Positions 1 through 10,672 of a stretch of 64,000 bases of DNA are shown one piece after another. The position numbers and the translations under genes were made by a program. Source of the stretch: Archilochus colubris (lineage: Eukaryota > Chordata > Aves > Apodiformes > Trochilidae). The notes beneath the pieces are model-generated. The model was not told the origin of the DNA and did no database searches. It worked only from the letters and a program-made list of their open reading frames with translations. The stretch covers positions 62,901,709 to 62,965,708 of the forward strand of contig CM041084.1 in the NCBI GenBank assembly GCA_023079485.1, written 5' to 3'. Numbering within the stretch: the stretch's first letter is position 1; every line of letters begins with the position of its first letter.

Positions 1-2050
1 GTGCTGAGGTCACAGGAAGAGAGTACTTAAGCTTGAGCTTAAATTCGGGACAGCCTGGTATCAAGTGCTTTGTTCTAAACCTACCCAACTCCTGCTTAAG
101 CTCTACCTTACCTACTGCCTTAAGAAGCTATGCTCCCCTTAGGCTGCTCTTGAGCAGCCCCTGTAGGACCCCAGCCAAGTATATAGGATAGAGGCTAACA
201 TTTAATTCATTTCAAGGGATGCAGGATCATAGCACATGAAATAGGAAAACCAGAAGTTCTTTCACCCTTGCAGGATGGAGCTATGACACAGGACCAGTGA
301 ACTGGGAAGGGATGCTGAAGCAATTCACCTTCTGACAAGTAACACATATACAGAACTTTTTATTTGGTCCATTTTCACAGCAGAAAAGATAAATTTGGGT
401 TCAAATAGCTGGGTGGAGAGAACATTAAGTGTGTGAAGGTCAACGCCAATAAATTCTAATTAATGTGATTTATTTTAATTTGAATTTGTTTTTCAATTTA
501 ATATACTGAATGAATTTCTTAAATGAAACAAAACTTGTATGTAAGGAGAAAAGTAGGTAAGGTCATTTCAGAGGTACTTTCCAGCAACACTTACAAAGCA
601 TATGTGTCTGTCCAAAATAAAACATATGGCCAAGGGCTCTGAGAATGCCTTTGCATGTTGCCCTCCCTGTAACAACATTATTATCATCAGCAGAAACCTC
701 AAGTATGCTCCCACCTCCTTTCTCAGCTGGGCAAAACAACATGTCTTCAGAGCTGCCGTTTGGTTCAGTGAACAAAAAGGCTGTGAAACTGCACTGTCAG
801 CTGCTTGTAACACGTTACTCTCTCCTGTATATTGCTCTAATGATCTGAGCACCCAGTGTGCAAGAACTCTACATCACCTCCTCATTCTGATGCTTTTTAA
901 ACCAGAGTAAAATCAAGAAAAGTCAGACAGCATAAGGGAGTCACTTCGGAAAGTTGAGCAGCACCGAAGAAAACTGCTAATCTTCTTTTGGCAAGGTGGA
1001 AGATTTGTGTAACACCTTTTTCCTCCTACTAAACATATTTACTCTTAAAAATCGATTTCCTCTGTCACTATTTATTGCTGCATGTTGCTCAGTGGTCATG
1101 AGAAACTGCATGGAAAATCATGTTACACTTGTTAAATTGACCCTACAGGGCCCTAAGACCAGTGCATATATCATCCCAAGAGGCAAGCCTGCCAAAGTCA
1201 TGCTGTGCATATCATCACTAAGCCCAAGATAAAATGCAAATTTGGCTGTATCATAGCTGATTTGCATAGCTTTCCATTGGTTTCATACAACCTATTTTAG
1301 AAAATGCCAATTTACTTCCCTTTCCTACAGCTTATTGCCTGTGTGAGGTACTTGCAGCTTTTATGCAAGGCAGATTTGGTAGCTAAAACATTGAAAGACA
1401 TAATTAAATGCTTTTTGGAAACAGAACACAGACTTCAATGCCATGACAGAAGACACAGGACTTTGTCTGGGACACAGATACTCGAATGACTCTTTGCAAA
1501 GGTGCAGACCTCTCTCTCTCTCACATGCTCAAACAGCTGCACAGCTTTTTCTGTTTTTTATCTGATCTGCAAAAGCAGAAATATTTGCTTGCAAACTATG
1601 AAGGGCCTGAATCCAGTTACTGAGTACACATTTCACTCACATTGATATCAGAATGGATGGCTGCCAGTTTAGTGTCTTGGCTGGTGTTCAAACATGCTGA
1701 TTGCTGAGCCTCCCTGGATTCGGAGTTCATCATTTTATAAAAAGGAAAAAAAAATCCCCAAACAAGAAACAAAAAACCCTTCACAAACATTTTTGAGATG
1801 CTACTGAGCTCATTTTCCCCTCCTGCTTCTTTGTAAGCTCAGCCTCTGGAAGCAAACACGTACAGGTAGTGCTGTCTATCAAGACAAGCAGCTAGGGAGT
1901 TTGGACTTAATCTCCAAAGATGTGCTACAAGGAACATTACATCGTTCCTAGCCAAGCAAAATTCACATGTGTACCAGGGGCCAGCCTTCATTCAAGACAG
2001 AAATAGAGGAAAAGATCTGTTTACAGTTCCATATCTTAACATGAGAAAAA
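1..2050. other. Non-coding stretch, no gene seen
   Basis: All six frames are broken by stops. The longest open frame is about 100 codons (602-910, plus) and has overlapping open frames of similar length on both strands, which fits chance rather than coding. The first 60 bases contain phrases such as 'acttaagcttgagctta' that faintly recall ancient CR1-type 3' sequence, too degraded to call. Nothing else is recognisable. Confidence 0.6.
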
Positions 2051-2063
2051 AACAAACCTGAGG

Positions 2064-2106
2064 AAAAAAAAAAAAAAAAAAAAAAAGGAGAGAGAGAAAG
2101 AGAAGA
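2064..2106. repeat. Poly(A) tract followed by GA-rich simple repeat
   Basis: A run of 23 A residues (2064-2086) is followed directly by a GA/GAA purine tract to about 2106. A retroposon tail would be one explanation, but no SINE, LINE or processed gene is visible on its 5' side, so it is listed only as low-complexity sequence. Confidence 0.85.
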
Positions 2107-2837
2107 TCGTAATGTTCTAAGACTCATGTCACAGCCAGGTAGCAGGGAAAAGAAAGGCTGCTTACCTTACACAAACCTTTTTGCTTCTTTTTTCCTCACT
2201 ACTCACTACCAAAATCCATTAGGTTGAAAGGCAAGCTGAGAGCTCCTTGAAGCCCCCCTGCTCCTGTCGAATTCCTCATCCCTGAGCACAGTACTTGATG
2301 GGGCTGGAGTGCTGTGCAAGCCCTGCTTTCTCTGGCACGGCAGCAGATGCTGTAGATCTGGCCACTTAGATGTTTCAATTGAACTTGACAGGTGTTTGTT
2401 AAGAGGCTCTACAATACGTTTGGGAAGGGCTGCCTGGAATTATAAAATGGTTTATTATGACAGTTTAATAAGCACAGTGCAGGCAGTTCACTGCTTAACT
2501 TTTTAAGACTCTAAATGCAGGTGACCAAAATCAGAACTAAACGGCAGTGCACATATAACCTGTAACTAACCCAATTAGTGGCAAATGCATTTGTATAAAT
2601 ATCTATACAACTGGATCTGATCCTGATGGGTCAGTATGGGAACCTCTCTGTTCTCTGCAAGCTCAGTATTCCATGTATTGCCACAATTCACAGAAATTGG
2701 GTATATATACTCAGCGATAATTGCTTGGGCTAATTATTAGAAAATTCAATCTATGCTAATTTGCCTAAGGGGAGGGGAGTATAAAATTAACTCAACACAT
2801 TTATTTAACTTTTTACAGTTTTATTATTATTTAAACT
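2107..2837. other. Non-coding stretch, no gene seen
   Basis: No open frame above about 65 codons and no recognisable repeat. The 3' part (2570-2830) is AT-rich. Confidence 0.55.
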
Positions 2838-2985
2838 TTATGACAGCATTGTGCCCAGAGGCCCCAGTCAGGATCAAGATCCCACTGTGCTTGGCATCCT
2901 ACTGTGTGTGTGTGTGTGTGAATGTTCCCCCAGCAAAATATTGAGACAAAGGCCCCGTCCCTGCAAACCATTATGCAAGTGCTTG
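2838..2985 (+). repeat. Fossil of an ancient amniote interspersed repeat (CR1/L2-like LINE fragment)
   Basis: Phrases in order, 'cccagaggccccagtcagga', 'tcccactgtgcttggcat' and 'gagacaaaggccccgtccct', follow an old repeat that I recall as abundant in turtle and crocodilian genomes and present as worn copies in birds. In that repeat a 'gaggccccaac..gatc' block is followed by 'gccccattgtgctaggc', then a short variable stretch, then 'agacagtccctgcc'. A (GT)n run of about 16 bases at 2904-2920 interrupts this copy. The match is by eye and from memory, so the family name is uncertain, but the order of conserved blocks makes chance unlikely. Confidence 0.5.
2904..2920. repeat. Short (GT)n microsatellite
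   Basis: About eight GT units lie inside the ancient repeat fossil at 2838-2985, where the intact repeat would have non-repetitive sequence. Confidence 0.8.
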
Positions 2986-3084
2986 CACCAAAGACTGGGA
3001 AAAATTGCTGTGGAAATTAAAAGCACAGTAGTATTGCTGAAGTGAAGTAGGTGCATTAAGCCACTGCATCCTACCATGCACAAG

Positions 3085-3218
3085 CAGCCTACACCAAAAA
3101 ACCCTCTTCTTTTGGAAGAAATTGACAGCTGGGTTACTTTTGTTTTTACCATTAAACATGTAGGCATAAACATCACCTTCAAAGCTGACATTTCTTGCTT
3201 CTGTCTTATCAATGGGAC
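3085..3218. repeat. Unnamed diverged repeat, copy 1
   Basis: This segment aligns collinearly with 4378-4518. Shared blocks include 'gcagcc.acaccaaaaa', a 'gggaagaaa'-like block, 'acttttgttttta', 'cattaaacat'/'cattagatac', 'aacatcacct' and 'tttcttgcttct.tcttat'. Identity by eye is roughly 70-75% with a few small indels. On the minus strand both copies are partly open, giving 'NGKNKSNPAVNFFQKK' here against 'SNDKNKSDSNVTFFPNRC' in copy 2, but the frame shifts near the 3' side of copy 1 and no protein family is recognised. It could be a fossil transposable element or an ancient local duplication. Direction is unknown. Confidence 0.55.
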
Positions 3219-4377
3219 CATCATCCAGTGAATGAAAAAAACCCAAACACGTGTGGGTGTAAGGCCCAGAAAAGAGAGGAGATTCATGCCAGTAACTGAA
3301 CTGGAGAATAATCAGAATTTCACCTTTCATTTTAGACATTCACCATTTGGATGATCATAACCTCTCACTGTCCTTGAATAAGTTGGCCTATTTATATTCA
3401 GGTATGCTTAACCTCATTGGTCAGATAATATTATCAATACAACCATATTAATAATATGCTATCATTATTTTAACTGAAACAGATTCCAGTGTTTTATAAC
3501 ATTTAATCAAAGTAAGGGACAGATGAGCTTTTCTGAGTTAGGGCCTTAAAAATTAAACTCTTTAGAGTACTACTAGCTGTACTGATATGATGTACTCAAA
3601 AGAGAGAAGAAGGAATTGCTGAGAAAGAGAATGGTGCCTCCAGGAGTCACTAGGAGACTACCAGAATTAGGAGAATATTCATATTAAAAGACCATCTCTT
3701 CCTCTGGCTCTTTCATGATGTTTTATGAACAAGATACTCGTACTTGGATACTTGCTGGGACTAAGGGGCACCACAGAAAAGCCAGCACAGGCTAATTTTC
3801 ACAAAGCTTCAGAGACTCCTCAACTTAGAGGCAGGGGGGATGTCTGCAACATGCTCAACTCCCCAGTTTCACCCACACCACATAAAGAGCCAAGATTAGC
3901 AGAGAGGCAACATAAATGGAGCGAAAACTGAAGCATGGCAGAAATAACCCCGTGAGTGGGTCATCCTAACAACCTCATTTCAGCACAGCATTTCAGGAGG
4001 GATGAAGGGAGGCAAACTCACCTTTAAGGCTGCTCCTCCATAGCTAACTTGCCTCTTTGTGTACCACAAAGACCTCGGAGCAGATTTAAACCCCAGACTC
4101 ACACACTGGTATGGCAGGTGGAGTAAGGGCTTTTATAGAACTGCAGGGTTTTATTTCAAATGAAAGTTTGGTGAATGTCTTCTACTATCCTCTGCTTCTC
4201 TTTCTGCTGCAGTTCACTGGAGCTGTTTCAAGATCCCATTAAATATATGTCAGGCCTTTTACATGCAGCTGCAACCTTGCAGCACAAAACAAATGGAGGC
4301 AGATGAAAGAAAAAGAAACCATCATTTAGCCACACACAAATTCTGCATATTTTGCATATCACTTCTAACACAGACTG
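3219..4377. other. Non-coding spacer between the two unnamed repeat copies
   Basis: No gene or known repeat seen. The similarity between the flanking copies does not visibly continue into this spacer. It contains an AT-rich part (3340-3560) and ordinary mixed sequence after that. Confidence 0.5.
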
Positions 4378-4518
4378 GCAGCCCACACCAAAAATACACC
4401 TGTTTGGGAAGAAAGTGACATTTGAGTCACTTTTGTTTTTATCATTAGATACGAAAACATCAAACATCACCTCTTGCCTGAGGCCTCTTTTTCTTGCTTC
4501 TCTCTTATGAACACGGCA
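4378..4518. repeat. Unnamed diverged repeat, copy 2
   Basis: Partner of 3085-3218 in the same orientation, about 1.3 kb downstream. It has a few extra bases relative to copy 1 around 4470-4495. The minus-strand frame through it is open from 4668 to 4228 (146 codons), but the translation outside the shared part shows no recognisable domain. The direct orientation and similar length suggest either two insertions of one old element or a segmental duplication whose flanks have decayed. Confidence 0.55.
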
Positions 4519-7500
4519 CATGTTTCTGTGGTCCTTTAGAGTGCTGCCTGCTTGACTCAGCACTGTGACATCTTTTGGTGCATGCGGATCATCCTGTAGC
4601 TGATGGGAGTGTGTGAGAGGCCACCCATGGACTGCTGACCTGCCATCCTGGCAGGATGTGGTCTTCAATACCAGAAAGGTACATAAGGAACAGGTCTACA
4701 AAATGCTGTCTCTGCTACCAGCAGAAAGCACTGGCTTTGCTTGCTGCCACCCATTCCCCTTTCATACTACCATTTTCTGCTGAAAAAGAGGTATCTGAAC
4801 TCTGGCAGTTCTTGCCCAGTGGGGCATGCTTTGTCCTTGCTAGTCTCATGAGTGAGACACCTTTGGTTAGACTACACAGTGAGACAAACTTCTTGGAAAG
4901 GGGAAGTAAGTCCTTTTAACCTTGTACTCCTTTGAATGCTTGACTCACTTCTTTTTTAATCTCAAAATAACATCAACATCCATTCTCTGACATAAGGCCT
5001 TTACCAAGCTTTAAAAAAATAAAAATCAAACTAACCTGCTTACTTCAAAGCCATGTTCTCATCATTTTAGCTGGCACATCATGAACAAAACGGTCTAGAA
5101 CTAACCTCAAACAGTCATCTGGAGAAAAACAACATATTTTCCCATGTCATCACCACTATAGCACATACTAACCACAACTATTCAGCCTGTCAATTTTCAG
5201 TTTATATTATGATAACTTTACCTAAAAGCATTTGGTGGTTCAAAAACAGCAAGTGCAATGCCAAGGAAACATTTGCTAAACTGATGAGCATGGCAGCGCT
5301 GGTGTGAAGAATATGCTTTTGTAGAATGGGAAGCAGAATAACAAGATATTTCACTGGGGACAATGGACTTGACAGAAATTCTCCAAAACACTGCTTCCGG
5401 TTGGGGTAATCCCACAGTCTAATTAGAGCAGGTTGTGAAGAACGAGGCTTAGTCTGGTCCTTGAGTTGTGAATCTCCCATAAAAAACCCCAAGAACTGTG
5501 ATTAATGAGAAAAGAAACAGAGGAATCTTTTTCACTTGCACTGGCACCTTCACTTCCATGTATAGGGACAGTTTCCATGAGCACTTGTAAGAGGTAAAAA
5601 AGCAGAGATTCATGGGAACCTGGAAAGGCAATGCATTTCAAAATGCCTTTAGGAAATACACTTTTAGCCATGCTATGCCCTTTATTCACAAGGAACCAAG
5701 CATTATAATACAGCCTTCAGTTACTTTCCTCAGTTTAAGGAGGACAAAGGCAAAACCATCATTAATGAAGCACTGGGGTTCAAATTTGACAAACATCTGC
5801 CCATATAGAGGATTGAAAAATATTCTCATGACACAATACTGCCTGTGTCACCACTCTAGAAGCAAATGAGAAGTCACTGCATCTCTCCCCAGTGATTTAG
5901 GGTAAGGAGAGGATGGATGCTTAGACAGGGACAGAAAACCAACCAAAAAAATCTAAACCAACAGAAAAAAACCACAAAACATCGAGAAACCTACAAAAAC
6001 ACTCCACAAGCCATGCTATTAATCTCTTCTTTGTTCTGACTGGCCCAAAGTTGGGCCGCAGCAGCAGCACCAAGCAAGTTTCCATAATACATTTATCGAT
6101 AGCTTTGCTTTCATGGGCTACAAGAGCAGTTTGAGTCACTATACTTGGACTGCACCTTCCCTGCCCCTTCTCTTCAGCAGCACTGTGACTTTCTAAGGAG
6201 CAGCTTACCAGGACAGCTTTACTACTGGGAATGAAGGGGAATGCATTCCTCCTTCTTGGTTTTGGTGGGAGACACACTGAAGGGGTGTCCACTCTCCCTG
6301 AGGACAACCAATTTCAATGCTGGCTGGACTATAAATGATAAAGGGCTGCTCTGAAGCCAGGCATTGCTCCCACTTCTTCTCTTTTCATGAATTAGGAAGG
6401 ACATGTTCCTATGTAACCTCTCTGGACAGATCTTCTGCATGGAAGAAAGAAGGAAATTGTAAGAAAGGGGAAAGGATGGGGGAAAATAGGTAGGTGCCCT
6501 GAAACTGAGCTTGCATTTATTTCAGGAGTAGATATCCAACTGCAGTGCCCCACACCCAAGACTAAAAGTCTGAGACATGAGTTTGAGCTGATCTTCCATG
6601 ATCTCACAGTGACTCCAAGACAGATGGCATCCAGTCCTCACAAAATACACAGCCACATTCCTCCATTGCTCTGACAGTGATTTATGTCAATGAATGTACT
6701 GCTGCTAATACGCACTGAGCTCCAACTCCAGATGCCAAAGCCATGCTCTGCACAAAGCCATGACTGTGTGGTGCCCAGACACAGCTTGCTATTTGCTGTA
6801 TTTCCACCCCTCCCACCCTCCAATCTCATGGAAGTTTTAAGGAAGCCACTAGAAGAAAGCAGTGGCACTGCAAGTTGTCTCCAACTACTCAATAAGCTAA
6901 CCTCAACTTTCATTTAAGTGTTACAACTCAGCGGTTCTACTACGGAAACCCAGAAAGCATCAGACTTTCTTAATTTAGCAAGAACAACTGCATGCTATGT
7001 CAACTACTGAAAAATCTCAGTGTACAGCAGAAAGTGTTTTGAGACAACAGACTGAAAAGCAAGGCTGCTGGATTTTTGTTTGATTTTACAGCATGTTTGA
7101 CATTTTCAAGATGAGACTTGAGGAGATGTAGTATCAGATTTTAAATCTTCTCTGTTGAATTTTTCATTAATTTCAAATGGTGCAATATACTTGAGTTTGA
7201 TTAAAAAAAATAATAATACAATGAACAGGTTTCACAGTCAAGTCTTTATCTTGTTTGGAGTATTTAAATGTGTAACTAACTTTAAATCAGTGAAGCAGAC
7301 TGAAATCAAAGAGATAAGGGGGTGTTAAAAAGGTAGGTGTGCCCTGAAGTGTACTCCTGAACAGGAATTAGACTTAAGTATGTGATTAGGTGTCTTTAAA
7401 ACAGATTTTCCTTTTATAATAAAAAGCAAATATGTATCCTAATACCACAATATATCTTGTGTATCAAAACGTAGCAAAAGCTACTTCTTGATGAAAAGAC

Positions 7501-8320
7501 TGAGCGGAGAAGAACTGGATGCCTCTGGGTGTAAAATGTGATTGTTTTATTAGAAGGAAGGTTAATACATAGAGGCCAAGGATAAAGTTGAAACTCAGAA
7601 GGAATATGAGTCAGGGAAGTTGTTCCAGATGGCACAGCCATGTGGGATGTGACTCCACCATCTACTACGGAAATAAAAAGGAAGAAATAAACACTTAATG
7701 TTGAGAGAGTATATAGGATTGACAGGAAAATAAGAAAGACCCGAGAGAAGCAGAAGGAAATTAATGGCAAGAGTGATGAAATGAGGCCTTCATAAATTCT
7801 GAAGTGCAGCAACACCACTTCAGTCAGCCAAGAGAAAAAAAAGTCTCAGTCACTTTGATTCAGATAAACCTAAACATCTCAAAGTTTCAGTGCCTGTCCA
7901 GAGCACATTCCCTCCCCTTTGGGTGAGACATGGGGTTTGGCGTATTACATGAACAGCTTCTCAGAGCCATCTCCTGTCATGTACTGAAGGGACAAATTGA
8001 AGTATCCCACTATTGCTGCTTCCACCCCGCTTCAACATCATAAATGAGCAGGAAAAATGTCAAAGGTGTTTTGGACACCTTAAGACTAATGGGAAATTTT
8101 TAAAAGGGAAAATTGGCTGAATGCGAGACTTAGCAACAACTGCTTATGGGAAGTGGAAGAAGCCACAAGGTCTGGATACTGGGAACTTAATAAGGCCAAG
8201 CATTTAAAAATGCATTGCGGGGAATTGTCCCATCTTGTCGGAAAAGCAGGCATGGCATGATCTACATAAATAGGTCTGCATCTCTTACTTCAATACAAAC
8301 AGGGAGTACATGAAAATAAA
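4519..8320. other. Non-coding stretch, no gene seen
   Basis: Open frames reach only about 134 codons and overlap one another on both strands. A stretch near 7335-7420 ('gacttaagtatgtgattagg') weakly recalls ancient CR1-type 3' sequence but is not callable. No recent mobile element or RNA gene is visible. Confidence 0.5.
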
Positions 8321-8321
8321 A

Positions 8322-8358
8322 CAACAACAACAATAATAATAATAATAAAATAAATAAC
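8322..8358. repeat. (CAA)n/(TAA)n compound microsatellite
   Basis: Four CAA units pass into about six AAT units and then a less regular AAATAAAT tail. It is a simple-sequence array with no associated element. Confidence 0.85.
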
Positions 8359-10540
8359 AAGCTTGTTAACAAAGATCTGGAAATATTCTAGTTGAATTCC
8401 CTTTGATTCAGAGACGGGATTTTCAGCCAGAGGTCAGAGTTAGTCTTCCTGGATTAGTTTGTCCACCCACCGCGCAACAGCCCAGGCTACCATCCACAGA
8501 ATTACTGCAAAGGTAGGATGGGTTGGGAGCCAACATGCACGTTCCATGAAACCTCCATTCTCCTCCCCGTACACATAAATAGGCACATTAATACTTCTTT
8601 TGTTTGCAGAGCCTTTTTATTACCATTTATGGATGCAAATGCCTAGCCAAAATGGGCTTTGACCGAGGCCTACAAACCTAATGCCATAATAGTAATAATA
8701 ACCAGTTTGATATAAGAGATTCTTATTAAAAGGGCAGAGAAGTACACACCACACATACAAATAATCCCTGAAAAATAATTTCAGAGACACGTCCGATCTT
8801 GAATTTTTGTACTGAAGGCCTCATCTAAAGTCTATGAAGTCAATAAAAGGACTCGGAAACTTCAAAGTTGACTTTAGGCTACAGTATTTTTCCATGACTG
8901 ATGCTTTCCAGTCATGTTCCTTCCTGGTCATGGCTTCTTCATTTCAAAGCAACTGAACATTAAACCTACTTAAACTAACATAGTTGAAAACAACCAATCT
9001 CAAGGTAGTTTAGGAGTCCCAGTCTTCACATAATTATCTCTGCAGAAGCCACAGAGCCTGTGGTCAGATAGCTACCTGTTTACCTGTCCTTTCTTTACAG
9101 TCCAAGGATGCTACCATAAATATTCATTTTTATAAAAGAAATTTCAATTTGCAAATCTCTTCTCTCTTATAAAGCATAAGCTTGACCTCCCAAGACATAA
9201 GATTAATCTGATTGCTTTCAATTATCTTGGATTTATCTGGGTACAAAAATTAGACTTCTAACAGCTACAGCCAGGTAAATTACCACACCAGACACACAGC
9301 AGTAGTGCTAATACTCAGGCTACCACTCTTGCATAGCTTTCACACTTATTCTTTCAACATTAAGAATGTTTTCTTGGTTAGTCAACTATAAACCTATCAT
9401 TGTATATACAATACTATTTAAAAACAGCACTCAAGTGTACAAGATAAACATGTGCTGCCACTGAGCTGCTACACACAATATAATAAATTTGCATCCCTGG
9501 GATTATTACTACTGTGTAGCTACTTTCAATGTACAGAGCAACACAAAACCAGAGCACTCTGCCAAGTAAGTGAGAGGCCCTGTGCAGAAAAAGGCCACTG
9601 CTCTGGAGGCACAAAAAGAGCTGTGAAAGGGAGAAAATCAGCAGTCACTGAAAATTTGGCCTGCCAAACATTAAATGTGTATAATGAGGACAAAGAGAAT
9701 TTCTTCCTGAGAATGGGAAGGCCCTTCCACTTGGGATACATGGGGAGAAGCCCCACTGCTACAGGGAAAGAAGGCAGTTTTAAATTCACATTTACTGCAG
9801 AAGCAAAATATGAGCAGCATGGAAGGGAAGGAGCATAAGAGCTTTGCTGAAGGTGTCGGGAAAGATTTAGAGCTCCTTGTGTCAGCTCTGTGCAGAATAG
9901 GAGAGAAAACATCCCAGGAACATAAGGAAGGCATGTTCAGAGCAACCAGACACACCGCCATCATCAGGATTTTGCACAGCAAACTGAGTTGGAGCCTGTC
10001 TAGTAACATGCCCATTGTACCGAAGAACAGAGCAGGATTTGTGCTCTTCATCTCTGCTATCAAACTGCACTCACCTGTCTCTGAACTATGTCTGGCATCC
10101 TCCAACAGCCCTTGCCCTCACCCTGCTCTGCTGGCCTGGCACCTGGGCCAGGGCTGCCCTGGATTGCTGGATGCAGCACTGGGGCTTGCTGCCAGTCACT
10201 GCCAAAGAGAATTAGCAGAGGGGCAAAGGGCAGACCTAGGCTGTCTCTTCACCCTCTGTGTCAGCACTAACTCATGCCTCTCACCTTCCCCTGCTGAGTT
10301 TAGCCGCAACAACAAAAAATTTGTAGGCATTTAATTGTCTTTGAGACTTCTGTTTCTGGTGGGATTTGGTGGGAATTAGCCATGACACTCAGTGTTATGG
10401 GAGGGGGAGAACAAGGACAGACAGACAGACATCATCATCACAACACACACCTCACTGCTTTGGAATCCAGGCTAAAAACACCCAGGCTGTGGAGCAGAAA
10501 TACTCATGAAAACATTTCATAATGCTTTACCAGAGATATC
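8359..10540. other. Non-coding stretch, includes a possible conserved element near 8600-8770
   Basis: No gene is supported. The longest open frame (9810-10334 plus, 174 codons) has no recognisable domain and is overlapped by opposite-strand open frames of 128-144 codons. An AT-rich patch near 8600-8770 holds a perfect POU octamer (ATGCAAAT, 8633-8640) among homeobox-like TTATTA/ATTAC words. A short run of GACA units occurs near 10416. Confidence 0.45.
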
Positions 10541-10672
10541 AGTATCATTATCTCTATCTTATGGCTGCAGGACTGACTGGTCATGACACGTCTCAAGTCA
10601 CCCATCAGACAGTTTTCCCTCCTGGCTTTGCCACTGTGTCTCCTGATTGTAAGTCAGTGCCCTATCAGTGGA
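10541..10672 (-). repeat. MIR-type SINE fossil
   Basis: Read on the plus strand, the order is an AT-rich 'atcattatctctatctta' block, a degraded middle with 'tctcaagtcaccca', then 'ctggctttgccactgtgtct' and 'cctgattgtaagtcagtgcc' ending near 'ctatcagtgga'. This is the reverse complement of the MIR layout: a tRNA-derived head with a box-B-like part, a core with 'aagtcacttaacctct', then 'tcatctgtaaaatgggataat'. The head is therefore at the right. Identity is perhaps 65-70% by eye. The family is a known ancient tRNA-derived CORE-SINE; the call is from memory. Confidence 0.5.

Noticed and set aside
1..90. Possible ancient CR1-like 3' sequence
   Set aside because: Only two or three short phrases fit and the order is unclear.
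7335..7420. Possible ancient repeat containing 'gacttaagtatgtgattagg'
   Set aside because: Single-phrase resemblance, not enough to call.
9810..10334. 174-codon plus-strand open frame
   Set aside because: No recognisable domain, long opposite-strand frames across the same DNA, and a length expected by chance in 64 kb.
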